Of a stretch of 64,000 nucleotides of DNA, positions 1-10,067 are shown in pieces. The notes below the pieces were generated by a model. That model did no database searches, was not told where the DNA came from, and worked only from the letters and a program-made list of their open reading frames with translations. Origin of the DNA: Aureliella helgolandensis (GTDB lineage Bacteria > Planctomycetota > Planctomycetia > Pirellulales > Pirellulaceae); NCBI RefSeq assembly GCF_007752135.1, contig NZ_CP036298.1, positions 5,452,859 through 5,516,858 on the forward strand, in the 5' to 3' direction. The position numbers and the translations under genes were made by a program. Positions within the stretch are counted from its first letter, which is position 1. Each line of letters starts with the position of its first letter.

Positions 1-467
1 ACGCCTACAGTTCCGACGCCAAACATGTTTACCCTGTCAGCGACGCGGTCATGTTTGAAAACTATGCGACAGTGAAGTCCAGCAAGGAAAGCTTGCTGGC
101 CGAGTGGGCGCATATGCTGAGAAATGCTCAGGAGGGGAAAATCTCTGTTTTTCGCCTTGGGGTTGAAGGGACGGGCCGAAGAAACCTGAAGCCGAATATG
201 CCGAAGCTTTCCCAGGAGAAGGCGGAGTTCGCTCTGGCTTGCTATCTTATCGGCGCGCAGCCTTACTCGTATTTCATGTACAGTTGGGGGTGGAAGTTGT
301 CATCCGGTGCGCTTGTTGACTATCCCGAATTTGCAAAACCACTCGGCCCGCCCAAGGGCGCTTACAATCGCACTACTCCCGATGGCTGGGAATTCACCCG
401 CGATTTCGAACACGCAAGCGTTTGGGTCAATACTGAATCCAGACAAGCCAAGATCACCTGGCGATAG
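1..467 (+). CDS. C-terminal part of a putative glycosyl hydrolase (GHL15-like)
   Basis: The frame is open from the window edge (codons begin at base 3), so the start lies outside and only about 154 C-terminal residues are visible. The run around YSYFMYSWGWKL, the segment FAKPLGPPKGA and the ending FEHASVWVNTESRQAKITW resemble the C-terminus of the hypothetical glycosyl hydrolase family 15 fold, a TIM-barrel family common in planctomycetes. That assignment is from memory of the family and is moderate. The gene ends 18 bases before the GH28 gene and probably shares its transcript, consistent with a role in glycan breakdown. Confidence 0.6.
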   Translation, partial: AYSSDAKHVYPVSDAVMFENYATVKSSKESLLAEWAHMLRNAQEGKISVFRLGVEGTGRRNLKPNMPKLSQEKAEFALACYLIGAQPYSYFMYSWGWKLSSGALVDYPEFAKPLGPPKGAYNRTTPDGWEFTRDFEHASVWVNTESRQAKITWR

Positions 468-485
468 CCGATCAAGGAAACACAA

Positions 486-1955
486 ATGAATCAAAGAACC
501 ACAGCCAGCCTGCTCACGACAATGGCCCTGTTCGTGACCACTTTCTCGCATGCAGGTGATCCTGCAGACGCAGTCGTGGATGATAACGCTTCGACATCCG
601 CCAAGGTTTTCAATATCAAGAGCTTCGGCGCCGTCGGTGATGGCGTTGCGATGGAGACGCAGGCAATCCAAGATTCCATCGATGCGTGTCACGATGCAGG
701 CGGCGGGGTCGTTCGCGTGCCTGCCGGACATTTTCAGTTTGGCACGATCGTGTTGAAGAGCAACGTCACGCTATCGCTCGACCATGGGGCCAGCCTGCTG
801 GGCAGCGCCGACAAGGACGACTACACAACCGAAGGCCTGGATGACCCGCGGGAGGGCGGGCCACACTGTCTGATTTATGCCCATGGCGCAACCAATGTTG
901 CCATAGAAGGTCTGGGCATTATCGATGCCCGAGGGACTGCAGAGAATTTCCCGAGAGACAGATCGCGTGGTAAGAACCGAGGGCTTCGTCCACGTCTGCT
1001 GCGAATGGACAATTGCGATGGACTGAGTTTTTCCGGAGTCACCTGGAAGCGTCCAGCATTCTGGGGATTGCACCTCGTCGACTGCAAGCACATTCATTTT
1101 GACTCGGTGAAGATCCAGTTTCGCAACAACAATTTCAATAATGACGGTCTCGATTTAGACGGATGCGAAAATGTACTGATCGAAAACTGCGATATAGATT
1201 CCGGGGACGATGCGATCTGTTTGAAAAGCTCGAAAAATCCATGTCGGAATATTGTGGTGCGACGATGCAAAGTATCCAGCAACACGGCTGCCCTGAAACT
1301 CGGCACGTCGTCGCGTGGCGGCTTTATCGATGTGGAAGTCACCAACTGCTATTTCTATGACTGCCCGATGGGCGCGATCAAACTACAGTCAGTCGACGGA
1401 GGGCGTTTGGAGAATATTGCCATCTCACGCATCACTATGAAAGATGTTGGGAGTCCGATCTTCATCCGATTGGGCGATCGGGGAAGTACCTTCAGCAAGG
1501 ATGAAAAAGAGAAACCACCCGTCGGAACACTGAAGAACATTCGCATCAGTGAGATCGTTGCGGAGGTTACGATCGAGGACCGGGAGAAAGCGACGCGGGC
1601 CGCTTACAAAAACATCAAAGCCGAAGATGCTCCGGGAATCACCGACAAAGAGAAGTCGAAAGCCGGTCCGATCATGATCACGGGAATTCCCGGTCACTAC
1701 GTCGAAAACGTCCGCTTGCAGAACGTGACGATTTCGTTCCCTGGTCACGGCACAACGGAAGATGCTCAGCGCCCGGTCGCAGAGGATACCGATCGCTATC
1801 CAGAGCAGTACTTCTTTGGCGTGTTGCCATCCTGGGGAGCCTACATTCGGCATGCGAAGAACATTGAGTTCGTGAACGTGAACTTGGAAACACGGGGACC
1901 GGATGAGAGGAAGCAAATCTGCCTAGAGGATGTTGAAGGTTTTGTTGAACGGTGA
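486..1955 (+). CDS. Secreted GH28 (polygalacturonase-like) glycoside hydrolase
   Basis: 489 residues. An N-terminal signal peptide (hydrophobic to about residue 22, ending SHA) indicates export. The opening [20 protein letters not shown] is the usual start of the GH28/pectate-lyase right-handed beta-helix, which hydrolyses galacturonan-type backbones. The acid pair region is visible as NNDGLD (Asp220) and SGDDAI (Asp241, Asp242). The third GH28 motif is the LGTSSRGG variant without the usual histidine, so substrate specificity may differ from true polygalacturonases. It is followed closely by an esterase and five sulfatases, which suggests a sulfated pectin-like substrate. The substrate is inference. 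Confidence 0.88.
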   Translation: MNQRTTASLLTTMALFVTTFSHAGDPADAVVDDNASTSAKVFNIKSFGAVGDGVAMETQAIQDSIDACHDAGGGVVRVPAGHFQFGTIVLKSNVTLSLDHGASLLGSADKDDYTTEGLDDPREGGPHCLIYAHGATNVAIEGLGIIDARGTAENFPRDRSRGKNRGLRPRLLRMDNCDGLSFSGVTWKRPAFWGLHLVDCKHIHFDSVKIQFRNNNFNNDGLDLDGCENVLIENCDIDSGDDAICLKSSKNPCRNIVVRRCKVSSNTAALKLGTSSRGGFIDVEVTNCYFYDCPMGAIKLQSVDGGRLENIAISRITMKDVGSPIFIRLGDRGSTFSKDEKEKPPVGTLKNIRISEIVAEVTIEDREKATRAAYKNIKAEDAPGITDKEKSKAGPIMITGIPGHYVENVRLQNVTISFPGHGTTEDAQRPVAEDTDRYPEQYFFGVLPSWGAYIRHAKNIEFVNVNLETRGPDERKQICLEDVEGFVER

Positions 1956-2010
1956 TCCATTGCAGTTTATGAACCACTCCTTGGAACCAGCTCCTAATGG
2001 ACGCAAGAGA

Positions 2011-2991
2011 ATGAGAATCCAAACGATCGTTGCCATCCTGATTGCTGTTGCGTCAACCAGCGGAATAACAGCTCAAGAAACACAGCGCCGCAGCAGGGTA
2101 TCGCGAGCGGCCGAGGGAGCCAAATACCTGGAGACCGGCGGAGAACGCAAGCTGGAAGTTGTCTACAAAAAAATCTCCGGCAGAGAGCTCAAGCTGGACC
2201 TGTATTATCCGCTCGCCAAGCGTGCCGAAAAGTGGCCGGTGATTGTTTTTACTCACGGTGGAGGATGGGCCGCAGGTAATCGGTACAAGGCAGCCAGTGG
2301 ATCTTTTGCGATCGTTTTTGAACAGTTGATTAAGGAAGGTTTCGCGGTAGCGCCCGTGACCTACCGATTGGCAAAAAAAGACAGCAATGTGGCGATGCGT
2401 GATTGCGTCATCGATTGCAAAGACGCCATCCGCTATTTGGCAAACAACAGTGACAGGTTAGGGATTGATCCTATGCGGATTTGTGTGATGGGAGATTCTG
2501 CAGGCGGCCATATCGCGCAGATGCTCCTGCTGGCGTCGCCTGAACAATTGCGGGGAGATCCAGCGCTTGCCGAAGTCCCCTACCGAATGGTTGCCGGTGT
2601 CTCTTGGTATGGCCCGTGTGATTTTGAAAAGGTGGAACTGTTCAACTACGATAATCAAGCGGACTTCAAGGATCGGTTTGCAGCCCGCATTTCCGGCTCA
2701 GATTCAGGGCCGACAGAAAAATTGGCTCGTTATCGCGAAGTCAGCCCGATCAACTACCTCAGCAAAAACAGCCCGCCACTGCTAATGATTCAGGGTGACA
2801 AAGATACGACCATTCCGGTCAAGCATGCGTACTATATGAAGCAGAAAGCGAACGAAGTTGATGCACCGGTTGAGATCATGATCATCAAGAACTCTGGGCA
2901 CAACTGGCGTAAGGTCAACGCAGAAATCGATCCCTCGCGGGAAGAGATTGTCGAGCGTACGGTGCAATTCTTTCTGCAAAACAATCGGTAG
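2011..2991 (+). CDS. Secreted alpha/beta hydrolase (carboxylesterase, HGGGW type)
   Basis: The chosen start gives 326 residues and a clean signal peptide ([22 protein letters not shown]); an upstream in-frame ATG at 1930 overlaps the GH28 gene and adds a non-signal tail. The oxyanion motif HGGGW begins at His82, the nucleophile lies in GDSAGG (Ser163), Asp265 is in GDKDTT and His297 in SGHNW, which completes the catalytic triad of the BD-FAE/hormone-sensitive-lipase branch. Such enzymes remove acetyl or feruloyl esters from polysaccharides. Its place between GH28 and sulfatases suggests de-esterification of the same glycan. Confidence 0.88.
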   Translation: MRIQTIVAILIAVASTSGITAQETQRRSRVSRAAEGAKYLETGGERKLEVVYKKISGRELKLDLYYPLAKRAEKWPVIVFTHGGGWAAGNRYKAASGSFAIVFEQLIKEGFAVAPVTYRLAKKDSNVAMRDCVIDCKDAIRYLANNSDRLGIDPMRICVMGDSAGGHIAQMLLLASPEQLRGDPALAEVPYRMVAGVSWYGPCDFEKVELFNYDNQADFKDRFAARISGSDSGPTEKLARYREVSPINYLSKNSPPLLMIQGDKDTTIPVKHAYYMKQKANEVDAPVEIMIIKNSGHNWRKVNAEIDPSREEIVERTVQFFLQNNR

Positions 2992-3025
2992 CTTGGTTCG
3001 CCAGGATTCATTACTCACCGAGTCA

Positions 3026-4402
3026 ATGCAAATGTACAAATCCCGAATCTCACTCTTGCTGCTCGTCAGCCTATTGGCACCGAAGCCACTGCTTGCCGAA
3101 ACAAAGGCATCCAAACCAAATGTTGTGGTCTTCTTAGCCGACGACATGGGTTGGGGTGATTCGGCGACTTATGGACATCCGTTGATCAAGACTCCCAACC
3201 TCGACAAGCTGGCCTCGCAGGGTGTGAAGTTCACGCAGTGCTATTCGGCCTGCGGTGTTTGCTCGCCGTCGCGATCAGCGATTCTGACCGGGCGGACTCC
3301 GTATCGCAACGGAGTTTACCGGCACCTCTCCGGCCTTCACGAAGCTCACCTGCGGCGCAGCGAGATTACTTATCCCAATCTGTTGAAGACGATCGGCTAT
3401 GAGACCTGCCACGTGGGCAAATGGCATCTCAACTCAAGGCCGCAGTTTAATACGTCGGAATATCCGCAGCCGGGCGATCATGGGTACGACTATTGGATGG
3501 CAACGCATAACAACGCCGACCCGAGCCATAAAAACCCCAGCAACTTCTTCCGTAATGGAAAGTCGGTTGGAGAGCTCACCGGTTTCTCAGCACAATTGGT
3601 TGCCGCCGAAGCGGCCCGATGGCTGAGCGATGTACGCGATAAGTCGAAACCATTTGCGATCTCCGTTTGGTTCCATGAGCCCCACGCGCCGATCGCAACG
3701 GATCCGAAGTTCAGCGAGTTGTACGGCGGACACGCGAACAGCAAGTACATGGGCAACATCACGCAACTCGATCACGCGCTTGGTCAGCTGATGCAGACGT
3801 TGGACAAAGAGGGCGTGAGCGACAATACATTACTAATCTTCACGTCGGATAATGGTCCCGTCGCAAACTTTGGAGGCACCACTGGCGGGCTGCGAGGCGG
3901 CAAACGCAGCGATCACGAGGGTGGCATTCGCGTACCCGGTATCGCGCGTTGGCCGGGGCATATCAAAGCTGGAACGGTAAGCGACGTCCCGGTCATCGGC
4001 ACGGATATCTTTGCCACAGTACTGGACATTACCGGCATTCCGCTCCCGAAGGATCGCACGATCGACGGCGTCAGCATGCTGCCCGCGTTTGAGGGTCAGC
4101 CCGTTCAAAGAAAGGTTCCGCTATTCTGGCGGACGCACGTTTCACCGCCGGGTGACCGCGTCGCACTTCGTATCGGCGACTGGAAACTGGTTGGCGATGA
4201 AACGCTGACGAATTTTCAATTGTACGAAATTCAAAAAGACTGGAAGGAAGAATACGACCTCGCCGCCACCATGCCGGAAAAGACAGAAGCGATGAAGAAA
4301 GAGCTGTTCGATGTCTGGAAAGCAATCGAGGATGAAGGCCCTGATGAGTGGTGGAAGAGTGAGCGGCAAAAACCTGTTCAAGGCGGAACGGTGAACTATT
4401 GA
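3026..4402 (+). CDS. Secreted arylsulfatase (CSPSR type)
   Basis: 458 residues from the ATG at 3026, which gives a signal peptide (LLLLVSLLAPKPLLA); the frame is open further upstream but overlaps the esterase. Family hallmarks: PNVVVFLADDMGWGD metal-binding segment and CSPSR with Cys79, the residue matured to formylglycine in type I sulfatases, then the expected LTGR. GKWHL and the SDNGP segment are also present. It hydrolyses sulfate esters, here probably on an exported polysaccharide. It lies 34 bases after the esterase and 14 before the next sulfatase, so co-transcription is likely. Confidence 0.93.
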   Translation: MQMYKSRISLLLLVSLLAPKPLLAETKASKPNVVVFLADDMGWGDSATYGHPLIKTPNLDKLASQGVKFTQCYSACGVCSPSRSAILTGRTPYRNGVYRHLSGLHEAHLRRSEITYPNLLKTIGYETCHVGKWHLNSRPQFNTSEYPQPGDHGYDYWMATHNNADPSHKNPSNFFRNGKSVGELTGFSAQLVAAEAARWLSDVRDKSKPFAISVWFHEPHAPIATDPKFSELYGGHANSKYMGNITQLDHALGQLMQTLDKEGVSDNTLLIFTSDNGPVANFGGTTGGLRGGKRSDHEGGIRVPGIARWPGHIKAGTVSDVPVIGTDIFATVLDITGIPLPKDRTIDGVSMLPAFEGQPVQRKVPLFWRTHVSPPGDRVALRIGDWKLVGDETLTNFQLYEIQKDWKEEYDLAATMPEKTEAMKKELFDVWKAIEDEGPDEWWKSERQKPVQGGTVNY

Positions 4403-4416
4403 AAGATGGTAAGAAC

Positions 4417-5874
4417 ATGAACCTGACGTGTAAACGACTGATACGAACCGGGCTCTGTCTGGCTTCACTCCTGTTGACGACCGGCAGGCTTGCGGACGCT
4501 GCTGATCGTCCCAATATCATCTACTTGATGCTGGACGAGTGGGGCTATTTCGAGTCCGGTCACATGGGGCATTCGGAACTGCTCACGCCGAACATCGACC
4601 GATTTGCCACCGAGGGCACGCGTTTTACGAACGCCTACGCTGGCGCCCCCGTGTGTGGCCCCACCCGCTGCGTGTTGCTGACGGGGTTGCACACCGGTCA
4701 CACATCGATGCGCGTCAATGACGGGTTCTCGCCAATTCGCGAGGACGAACCGACACTTGCAAGCATGCTCAGCAAGCAAGGCTATGCGACGGGTGGCTTC
4801 GGCAAATGGGGCATTGGCGGACGCGGAACTTCCGGCGTTCCAGAAAAGCATGGCTTCGATGAATTCTTCGGCTACTACGACCAGGTCCACGCCCACACGT
4901 TTTATCCTCAGTATCTCATTCGCAACAGTCGCGAAGTGCCATTGAAGGGCAACCCGGGCGACAGCTTTTACGAAGGCGAAACACACGCTCAAATTGAAAT
5001 CTTCAAGGAATCGCTGCGATTCATTCGCGAAAACAAGGACCAGCCGTTTTTCTGCTACCTGCCATGGACACCGCCGCATGGACTGTGGGCCATCGATGAC
5101 GACGACCCTTCCTGGCAGTTGTTCAAAGACAAGCCGTGGACTGCGGGACAGCAAACGGATCGCGATGCGCGGGTTTACGCGGCTTTTCTGCACCTGGTCG
5201 ATCGACAACTAGGTGAGATACTCGCGTTGTTAAAAGATTTGAACATCGACGACAACACAATCGTCTTTCTTTGTGGTGACAACGGTGGGCAAGACTACTT
5301 CAAGACCGCCGAACGACCACATGGATTTTTCGGGCCCAATCTCAACCCGATAACCGGCAAGCGTTTCCGGGCGGGGAAAGGTTCACTCTATGAGGGTGGT
5401 CTGAAAGTTCCGTATCTCGTTCGATATCCAGGTAAGATTGAAGCCGGTGCGGTTTCTGATCACCTGCTGTGTTTTCAGGACGTCATGCCCACGCTGGCAG
5501 AATTGACCGGTGCAACGAGTCCTCAATCAGACGGGCTCTCTTTTCTGCCGACGCTGCTGGGCAAGTCGCGGCAGCAAACGCATTCGCACCTTTATTGGGA
5601 GTACGGTAACCAAACCGCGGTGCGCATGAATCAATGGAAAGCGATGCGTCGCGGAGGCGGCGATTGGGAACTCTACGATGTATCCCATGACACCGAAGAG
5701 AAACGTGACATTGGCGCCGATCATCCCTACATCCTCAAACAATTGGTCACGTACGCGTTAGAATCTCACGAGCCCGTGAACGGTGGTGGAGTCTACGATC
5801 GCAAGCTGATTGAGAAGGACCGTCGTCAGGCACCACACAATCGCAGACCCGCAGCCTTGAAGTCCTCAAAATGA
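4417..5874 (+). CDS. Secreted sulfatase (CGPTR type) with altered metal motif
   Basis: 485 residues from the ATG at 4417; a TTG at 4399 overlaps the previous stop and would put charged residues before the signal peptide. The formylglycine motif is CGPTRC (Cys80). The usual ADDxGYGD segment reads LMLDEWGYFESGHMGH, so the second metal-binding aspartate is a glutamate. GKWGI replaces GKWHL. GDNGG and KGSLYEGGLKVP are standard. These changes mark a subfamily different from its neighbours. Its substrate cannot be read from the sequence. Confidence 0.9.
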   Translation: MNLTCKRLIRTGLCLASLLLTTGRLADAADRPNIIYLMLDEWGYFESGHMGHSELLTPNIDRFATEGTRFTNAYAGAPVCGPTRCVLLTGLHTGHTSMRVNDGFSPIREDEPTLASMLSKQGYATGGFGKWGIGGRGTSGVPEKHGFDEFFGYYDQVHAHTFYPQYLIRNSREVPLKGNPGDSFYEGETHAQIEIFKESLRFIRENKDQPFFCYLPWTPPHGLWAIDDDDPSWQLFKDKPWTAGQQTDRDARVYAAFLHLVDRQLGEILALLKDLNIDDNTIVFLCGDNGGQDYFKTAERPHGFFGPNLNPITGKRFRAGKGSLYEGGLKVPYLVRYPGKIEAGAVSDHLLCFQDVMPTLAELTGATSPQSDGLSFLPTLLGKSRQQTHSHLYWEYGNQTAVRMNQWKAMRRGGGDWELYDVSHDTEEKRDIGADHPYILKQLVTYALESHEPVNGGGVYDRKLIEKDRRQAPHNRRPAALKSSK

Positions 5875-5908
5875 GTCGTCTTGATAACGAAGTAAAGGTA
5901 TTCACCGA

Positions 5909-6664
5909 ATGAGAATCGAGCACCCGGTAAGTTGTGCATTATCCGCGTTGCTCGTCTTAGCCGTTGCAACGGTATCTCCGATCGCGGCCGAGGATTTGTC
6001 GACGCCAACACTGGGGCTCGCGCCGCCAAACGGCGCGGTGGTGCTGTTCGACGGCTCGAACTTTGATGCGTGGAAGCCTTTCTCATGGCAATGGATCAAT
6101 CCGAAAGATGACCAACGGGAAATTCAATGGGAGATCGTTGATGACGAGTCGATGCAGATCGCCTTTGACTTCGAAGGCAAGAAACGCAAACAGTTCTTAT
6201 GCACCAAGGAGAAATTCGGCGATTACCAACTGCATTTGGAGTTCCAGTTGCACGAGGACGGCGGAAAAGGAAACGGTGGTCTCTTCTTTGGCCCGCTATA
6301 TGAATTGCAGATCCTTGACAGTGCAGCAAAGGAGAGCATCGGGATGGGGGACTGCGGTGCGATCTATCAACTTCGTGTGCCCGACCTAAATGCAGCCCTG
6401 GAGCCGGGCGTTTGGCAGACCATTGATTTGGAATTCCAAGCGGCAAAATTTGGTGCGAACGGAACCATGACAGAGAAAGGCGCCGCTCGTGTGACGGTGC
6501 ACCTGAACGGTAAACTGATCCACGATGACTTCCGGCTGTCGATACGACGTAACAAGTATGCTGCCTTCCCGGAACAGCCAACCTCACCGATCGTTCTTCA
6601 GGAACATGGATCGCCTGTGAAGTTCAGAAACATCTGGGTGCATGAACGCACCCACAAGAATTAG
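5909..6664 (+). CDS. Secreted DUF1080 (3-keto-disaccharide hydrolase fold) protein
   Basis: 251 residues with a signal peptide ending near PIAAED. The start PPNGAVVLFDGSNFDAWKPFSWQW and the later FGDYQLHLEFQLHEDGGKGNGGLFFGPLYELQILDS and SPIVLQEHGSPVKFRNIWVHE are the classical DUF1080 signature, a concanavalin-like beta-sandwich very abundant in planctomycetes. Some members hydrolyse 3-keto-glycosides. Here it sits between sulfatase genes, so a role in binding or cutting the same glycan is likely, but the activity is inferred. Confidence 0.9.
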   Translation: MRIEHPVSCALSALLVLAVATVSPIAAEDLSTPTLGLAPPNGAVVLFDGSNFDAWKPFSWQWINPKDDQREIQWEIVDDESMQIAFDFEGKKRKQFLCTKEKFGDYQLHLEFQLHEDGGKGNGGLFFGPLYELQILDSAAKESIGMGDCGAIYQLRVPDLNAALEPGVWQTIDLEFQAAKFGANGTMTEKGAARVTVHLNGKLIHDDFRLSIRRNKYAAFPEQPTSPIVLQEHGSPVKFRNIWVHERTHKN

Positions 6665-6725
6665 CCCGAACCAAAATCACTCCCTTTGCCCGACACGAAA
6701 TTCCTCAGACTGAGTCGAGTACCTC

Positions 6726-8534
6726 ATGAAAAAATGTATTTCCGTTTGTCTCGCCGCATTCTCGATAGTGATCGCAACGAAGGCGCACTGCGTCGCGGCA
6801 GAATTCCCCAACGTGGTCATTGTCATTTCCGATGATCAGGGCTACGGCGACCTGGGATGCACTGGCAACCCAATCATCAAGACTCCAAACATTGACCAAC
6901 TGGCGTCGGAAAGTTCCGGCCTGAGCGACTACCATGTCGCGCCAACCTGTTCGCCCACGCGTTGTTCGTTTCTCACCGGGCACTGGACCAACCGCACCGG
7001 AGTCTGGCACACGATCATGGGGCGTTCGATGCTCCGCGAGAACGAAGTCACTGTCGGCCAGATGTTTTCAGACGCCGGCTACGAAACCGGTATGTTTGGG
7101 AAGTGGCACCTGGGCGACAATTATCCCTATCGTCCCGAAGATCGCGGCTTCACGGAGGTCTACCGTCACGGCGGTGGCGGAATCGGTCAGACTCCCGACC
7201 TATGGGACAACGCCTACTTTGACGGTTCCTATTTTCACAACGGCAAAATTGTGCCCGCGGAAGGCTACTGCACAGATGTCTTTTTTGAGCAGGCGAACGC
7301 GTTCATCAACAAGTGTGCGAAACAGGAGAAGCCGTTCCTCGCATACATCTCGACCAATGCGCCTCACAAGCCACTGCACTGCCCTCCGAAGTATCTTGAA
7401 ATGTACGATGGACAGTCCGAAAACATCGCTGCCTTCTACGGGATGATTACCAATATCGACGACAATGTCGGCAAGACTCGGCGGTTGATCCGAGAACTTG
7501 GGATTGCGGACAACACCATTTTTATCTTCACCACCGACAACGGTACGGCCAGCGGTGCTAAAGTCTACAACGCCGGCATGAAAGCCGGCAAGGGCAGCCC
7601 CTACGAAGGCGGACACCGTGTTCCTTTCTTTTTGCACTGGCCAGCCGGTGGACTTACGAAACAGTATGACGTCAATGAGCTGACACACGCGGTCGATGTT
7701 GTCCCAACGCTGCTTGAAATGACGGGAGTCAAGAAACCCGACGGCGTGAAGTTTGATGGTGTTTCAATTGCTGATTTGCTCGACCCGACGAAGGAGGTCG
7801 ATTGGCCGAAGCGTTTCGTGATTAGTGATTCGCAACGCGTTCGTGATCCCATCAAATGGCGTGGCTCGTCGGTCATGACGGGCAAGTATCGACTGGTCAA
7901 TCGCAAGGAACTGTATGACGTTGCGTCCGACCCCGGACAGAAAAAAAACATTGCCGATAAGCACCCAGAAATCGTCGCGGAGATGCGTGAATTCTACGAA
8001 GGCTGGTGGGCCGAGTTGCAACCGACGTTCTCGCAGACCACTGAAATCTACTTGGGGCATCCCGAGCATCCGGTCGTTAGCCTGACTGCCCACGATTGGA
8101 TTCAGGAGATCTATCCCCCATGGCACCAGGGATCGATCCGAGAAGCGGATCGCAAACCGGCCAAAGGAGATGCGAAGCTCAAGCACCTGGGTTACTGGGC
8201 TGTGAAGGTCATTCAGGATGGGAAATATCGGGTTTCGCTCCGTCGCTGGCCTGCCGAATCCGAGGCCGCGGTCAACGCGGGTCTTTCTGCGGGCAAGAAT
8301 GTTCCAGGGCCAGCTCATGCGTTTCGTAGTGTGCCGGGTAACGCAATCGGCGCAACGCACGCAGTCCTCCGTATCAACGATCAGGATCTTGATCGAAAGC
8401 CAATCACGGAAGATGCCAAGGAAGTCAGCTTTGTTACGGAACTCAAGCAGGGATCATACCGTCTCGCCCCAGTCTTCGAAATCCAGGAAGGCGAACTGGG
8501 GGCCTACTATGTTGTCGTTACCCGTCTTGAATGA
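6726..8534 (+). CDS. Secreted arylsulfatase with long C-terminal domain (CSPTR type)
   Basis: 602 residues, longer than the 460-490 of its neighbours. A signal peptide runs to about residue 25. The metal segment is VIVISDDQGYGDLGCTG, the formylglycine motif is TCSPTRCS (Cys75), and GKWHLGDNYPYRPEDRGF follows. After about residue 430 comes an added region containing EIYLGHPEHPVVSLTAHDW and a beta-rich tail (KYRVSLRRWPAE), which is the extra domain typical of a planctomycete arylsulfatase group. The reading frame of the next sulfatase overlaps the end of this gene only if that gene is started too early. Confidence 0.92.
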   Translation: MKKCISVCLAAFSIVIATKAHCVAAEFPNVVIVISDDQGYGDLGCTGNPIIKTPNIDQLASESSGLSDYHVAPTCSPTRCSFLTGHWTNRTGVWHTIMGRSMLRENEVTVGQMFSDAGYETGMFGKWHLGDNYPYRPEDRGFTEVYRHGGGGIGQTPDLWDNAYFDGSYFHNGKIVPAEGYCTDVFFEQANAFINKCAKQEKPFLAYISTNAPHKPLHCPPKYLEMYDGQSENIAAFYGMITNIDDNVGKTRRLIRELGIADNTIFIFTTDNGTASGAKVYNAGMKAGKGSPYEGGHRVPFFLHWPAGGLTKQYDVNELTHAVDVVPTLLEMTGVKKPDGVKFDGVSIADLLDPTKEVDWPKRFVISDSQRVRDPIKWRGSSVMTGKYRLVNRKELYDVASDPGQKKNIADKHPEIVAEMREFYEGWWAELQPTFSQTTEIYLGHPEHPVVSLTAHDWIQEIYPPWHQGSIREADRKPAKGDAKLKHLGYWAVKVIQDGKYRVSLRRWPAESEAAVNAGLSAGKNVPGPAHAFRSVPGNAIGATHAVLRINDQDLDRKPITEDAKEVSFVTELKQGSYRLAPVFEIQEGELGAYYVVVTRLE

Positions 8535-8595
8535 GACTGCCCCCATTCGTCGCTGCAATCGCTTTGCGATATCGCACCATCCCACTGAGAAACGT

Positions 8596-9999
8596 ATGAC
8601 GAACAACACGAACTGGAAGAAAATCACTCTTTTGCTTTGCGTGCTTGTCTATTGTTGCGACGCTGGTCAGGCCTCAGACACTGCAAAGCCGAATATCATT
8701 TTCATTTTTGCCGACGACTGGGGATACGGAGATCTGAGTTATCACGGCAGCTCGTTCTGTAAGACTCCACACCTCGACCGGATGGCAAAAGAGGGAATTG
8801 ATTTCGCGAACTTCACCGTGAATAGTCCGGTGTGCTCGCCAAGTCGTGTCGCCGTAATGACGGGCCAGTTTCCGGCTCGGCACTGTGTGCATCAGCATTT
8901 CCAAAGCGTGAAGGCTCACATCCAACGAGGCATGCCCGATTGGCTCGACCCGCAAGCTCCCACGCTTCCTCGAATGCTGAAAAATTCGGGCTACAAAACC
9001 GGGCATTTCGGCAAGTGGCACCTTGGCAATGTTGCTGATTCACCGGCGGAAGATGCGTATGGCTACGACCGCTTTGCCACGTTCAATGGCTCTGGAAACA
9101 TTGAAATCAAGAAGGATGGACTCGCATCGGTGGATCATGCCATCAAGTTTATCAAGGAGTTCAAGCGAGAGCCATTCTTCGTCAACTTGTGGCTTCATGA
9201 AGCGCATTTGGCGCACTTTCCGCAGCCAAAGTACCTTCAGCAGTTCAAGGATCTCGATGAGCAGAAGAGGGTTTATGCGTCTGTCATCGCCGAAGGAGAT
9301 GAAGGCGTCGGCCGTATCCTTTCATTGCTCAAAGACTTGAAGATCGACGACAATACGCTTGTCGCCTTCTCCACGGACAACGGCCCCGAATTCACGAAAG
9401 ACGTAACGCACAAGTACCATGGCAAGGATGAATCCAGTGGCTTGGGTGGCTACTACAGCGTCGGTGAAACGGGCGGATTGAAAGGCAGAAAACGCTCTCT
9501 GTTTGCGAGCGGCATTCGCGTTCCCTTCATTGTTCGCTGGCCCGGTGTCGTTCCGGCAGGCAAGACTGACACAACATCCGTGCTGACTGCAGTGGATTTA
9601 CTGCCGACGTTTTTGGATGTCGCTGGAGAATCGCTTCCAGAAGGATACAAGCCAGATGGACAAAGTGCACTTGCCGCATTCAAGGGCGAGCCATGGCAGC
9701 GGACGAAACCAATTTTTTGGCAATGGAAAGGTGGCGACAACCAAGACTACACATGGCCGTCCAGCGGAGTTCGCGACGGCAAGTGGAAATTGCTGGTAAA
9801 CGAAGAACGCAACCTAATGGAGCTGTACGACCTGGAAAGCGACTGGGCAGAAAAACACAATGTCGCTGGTGACTATCCGGAGATTATACGGAATTTGTCG
9901 GAAAAGCTTGATACATGGACAGCGTCTCTGCCTGCTGCGCCCAGCACAAACAGCCTATCGAAATCCCGCAAGAAGCTCCTGAAGAACAACACGCGATGA
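8596..9999 (+). CDS. Secreted sulfatase (CSPSR type)
   Basis: 467 residues from the ATG at 8596, chosen because it gives a signal peptide (ITLLLCVLVYCCDAGQA) and does not overlap the previous gene, while the frame is open back to 8218. The metal motif is IFIFADDWGYGDLSYHG, formylglycine is expected at Cys80 in VCSPSRVAVMTGQ, and GHFGKWHLG and STDNGPEF are intact. A short basic C-terminal tail (KSRKKLLKNN) follows the catalytic domain. It is spaced 61 bases from the preceding sulfatase stop. Confidence 0.92.
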   Translation: MTNNTNWKKITLLLCVLVYCCDAGQASDTAKPNIIFIFADDWGYGDLSYHGSSFCKTPHLDRMAKEGIDFANFTVNSPVCSPSRVAVMTGQFPARHCVHQHFQSVKAHIQRGMPDWLDPQAPTLPRMLKNSGYKTGHFGKWHLGNVADSPAEDAYGYDRFATFNGSGNIEIKKDGLASVDHAIKFIKEFKREPFFVNLWLHEAHLAHFPQPKYLQQFKDLDEQKRVYASVIAEGDEGVGRILSLLKDLKIDDNTLVAFSTDNGPEFTKDVTHKYHGKDESSGLGGYYSVGETGGLKGRKRSLFASGIRVPFIVRWPGVVPAGKTDTTSVLTAVDLLPTFLDVAGESLPEGYKPDGQSALAAFKGEPWQRTKPIFWQWKGGDNQDYTWPSSGVRDGKWKLLVNEERNLMELYDLESDWAEKHNVAGDYPEIIRNLSEKLDTWTASLPAAPSTNSLSKSRKKLLKNNTR

Positions 10000-10067
10000 T
10001 TAGGATCGCAGGCAATTCGTTCTACGTCCGCAAGAACATTACTCCATTTCAGCGCTCAAGAAACACT

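Noticed and set aside
8218..8595. Long N-terminal extension of the fourth sulfatase
   Set aside because: Overlaps the third sulfatase and lacks a signal peptide, while the ATG at 8596 gives one.
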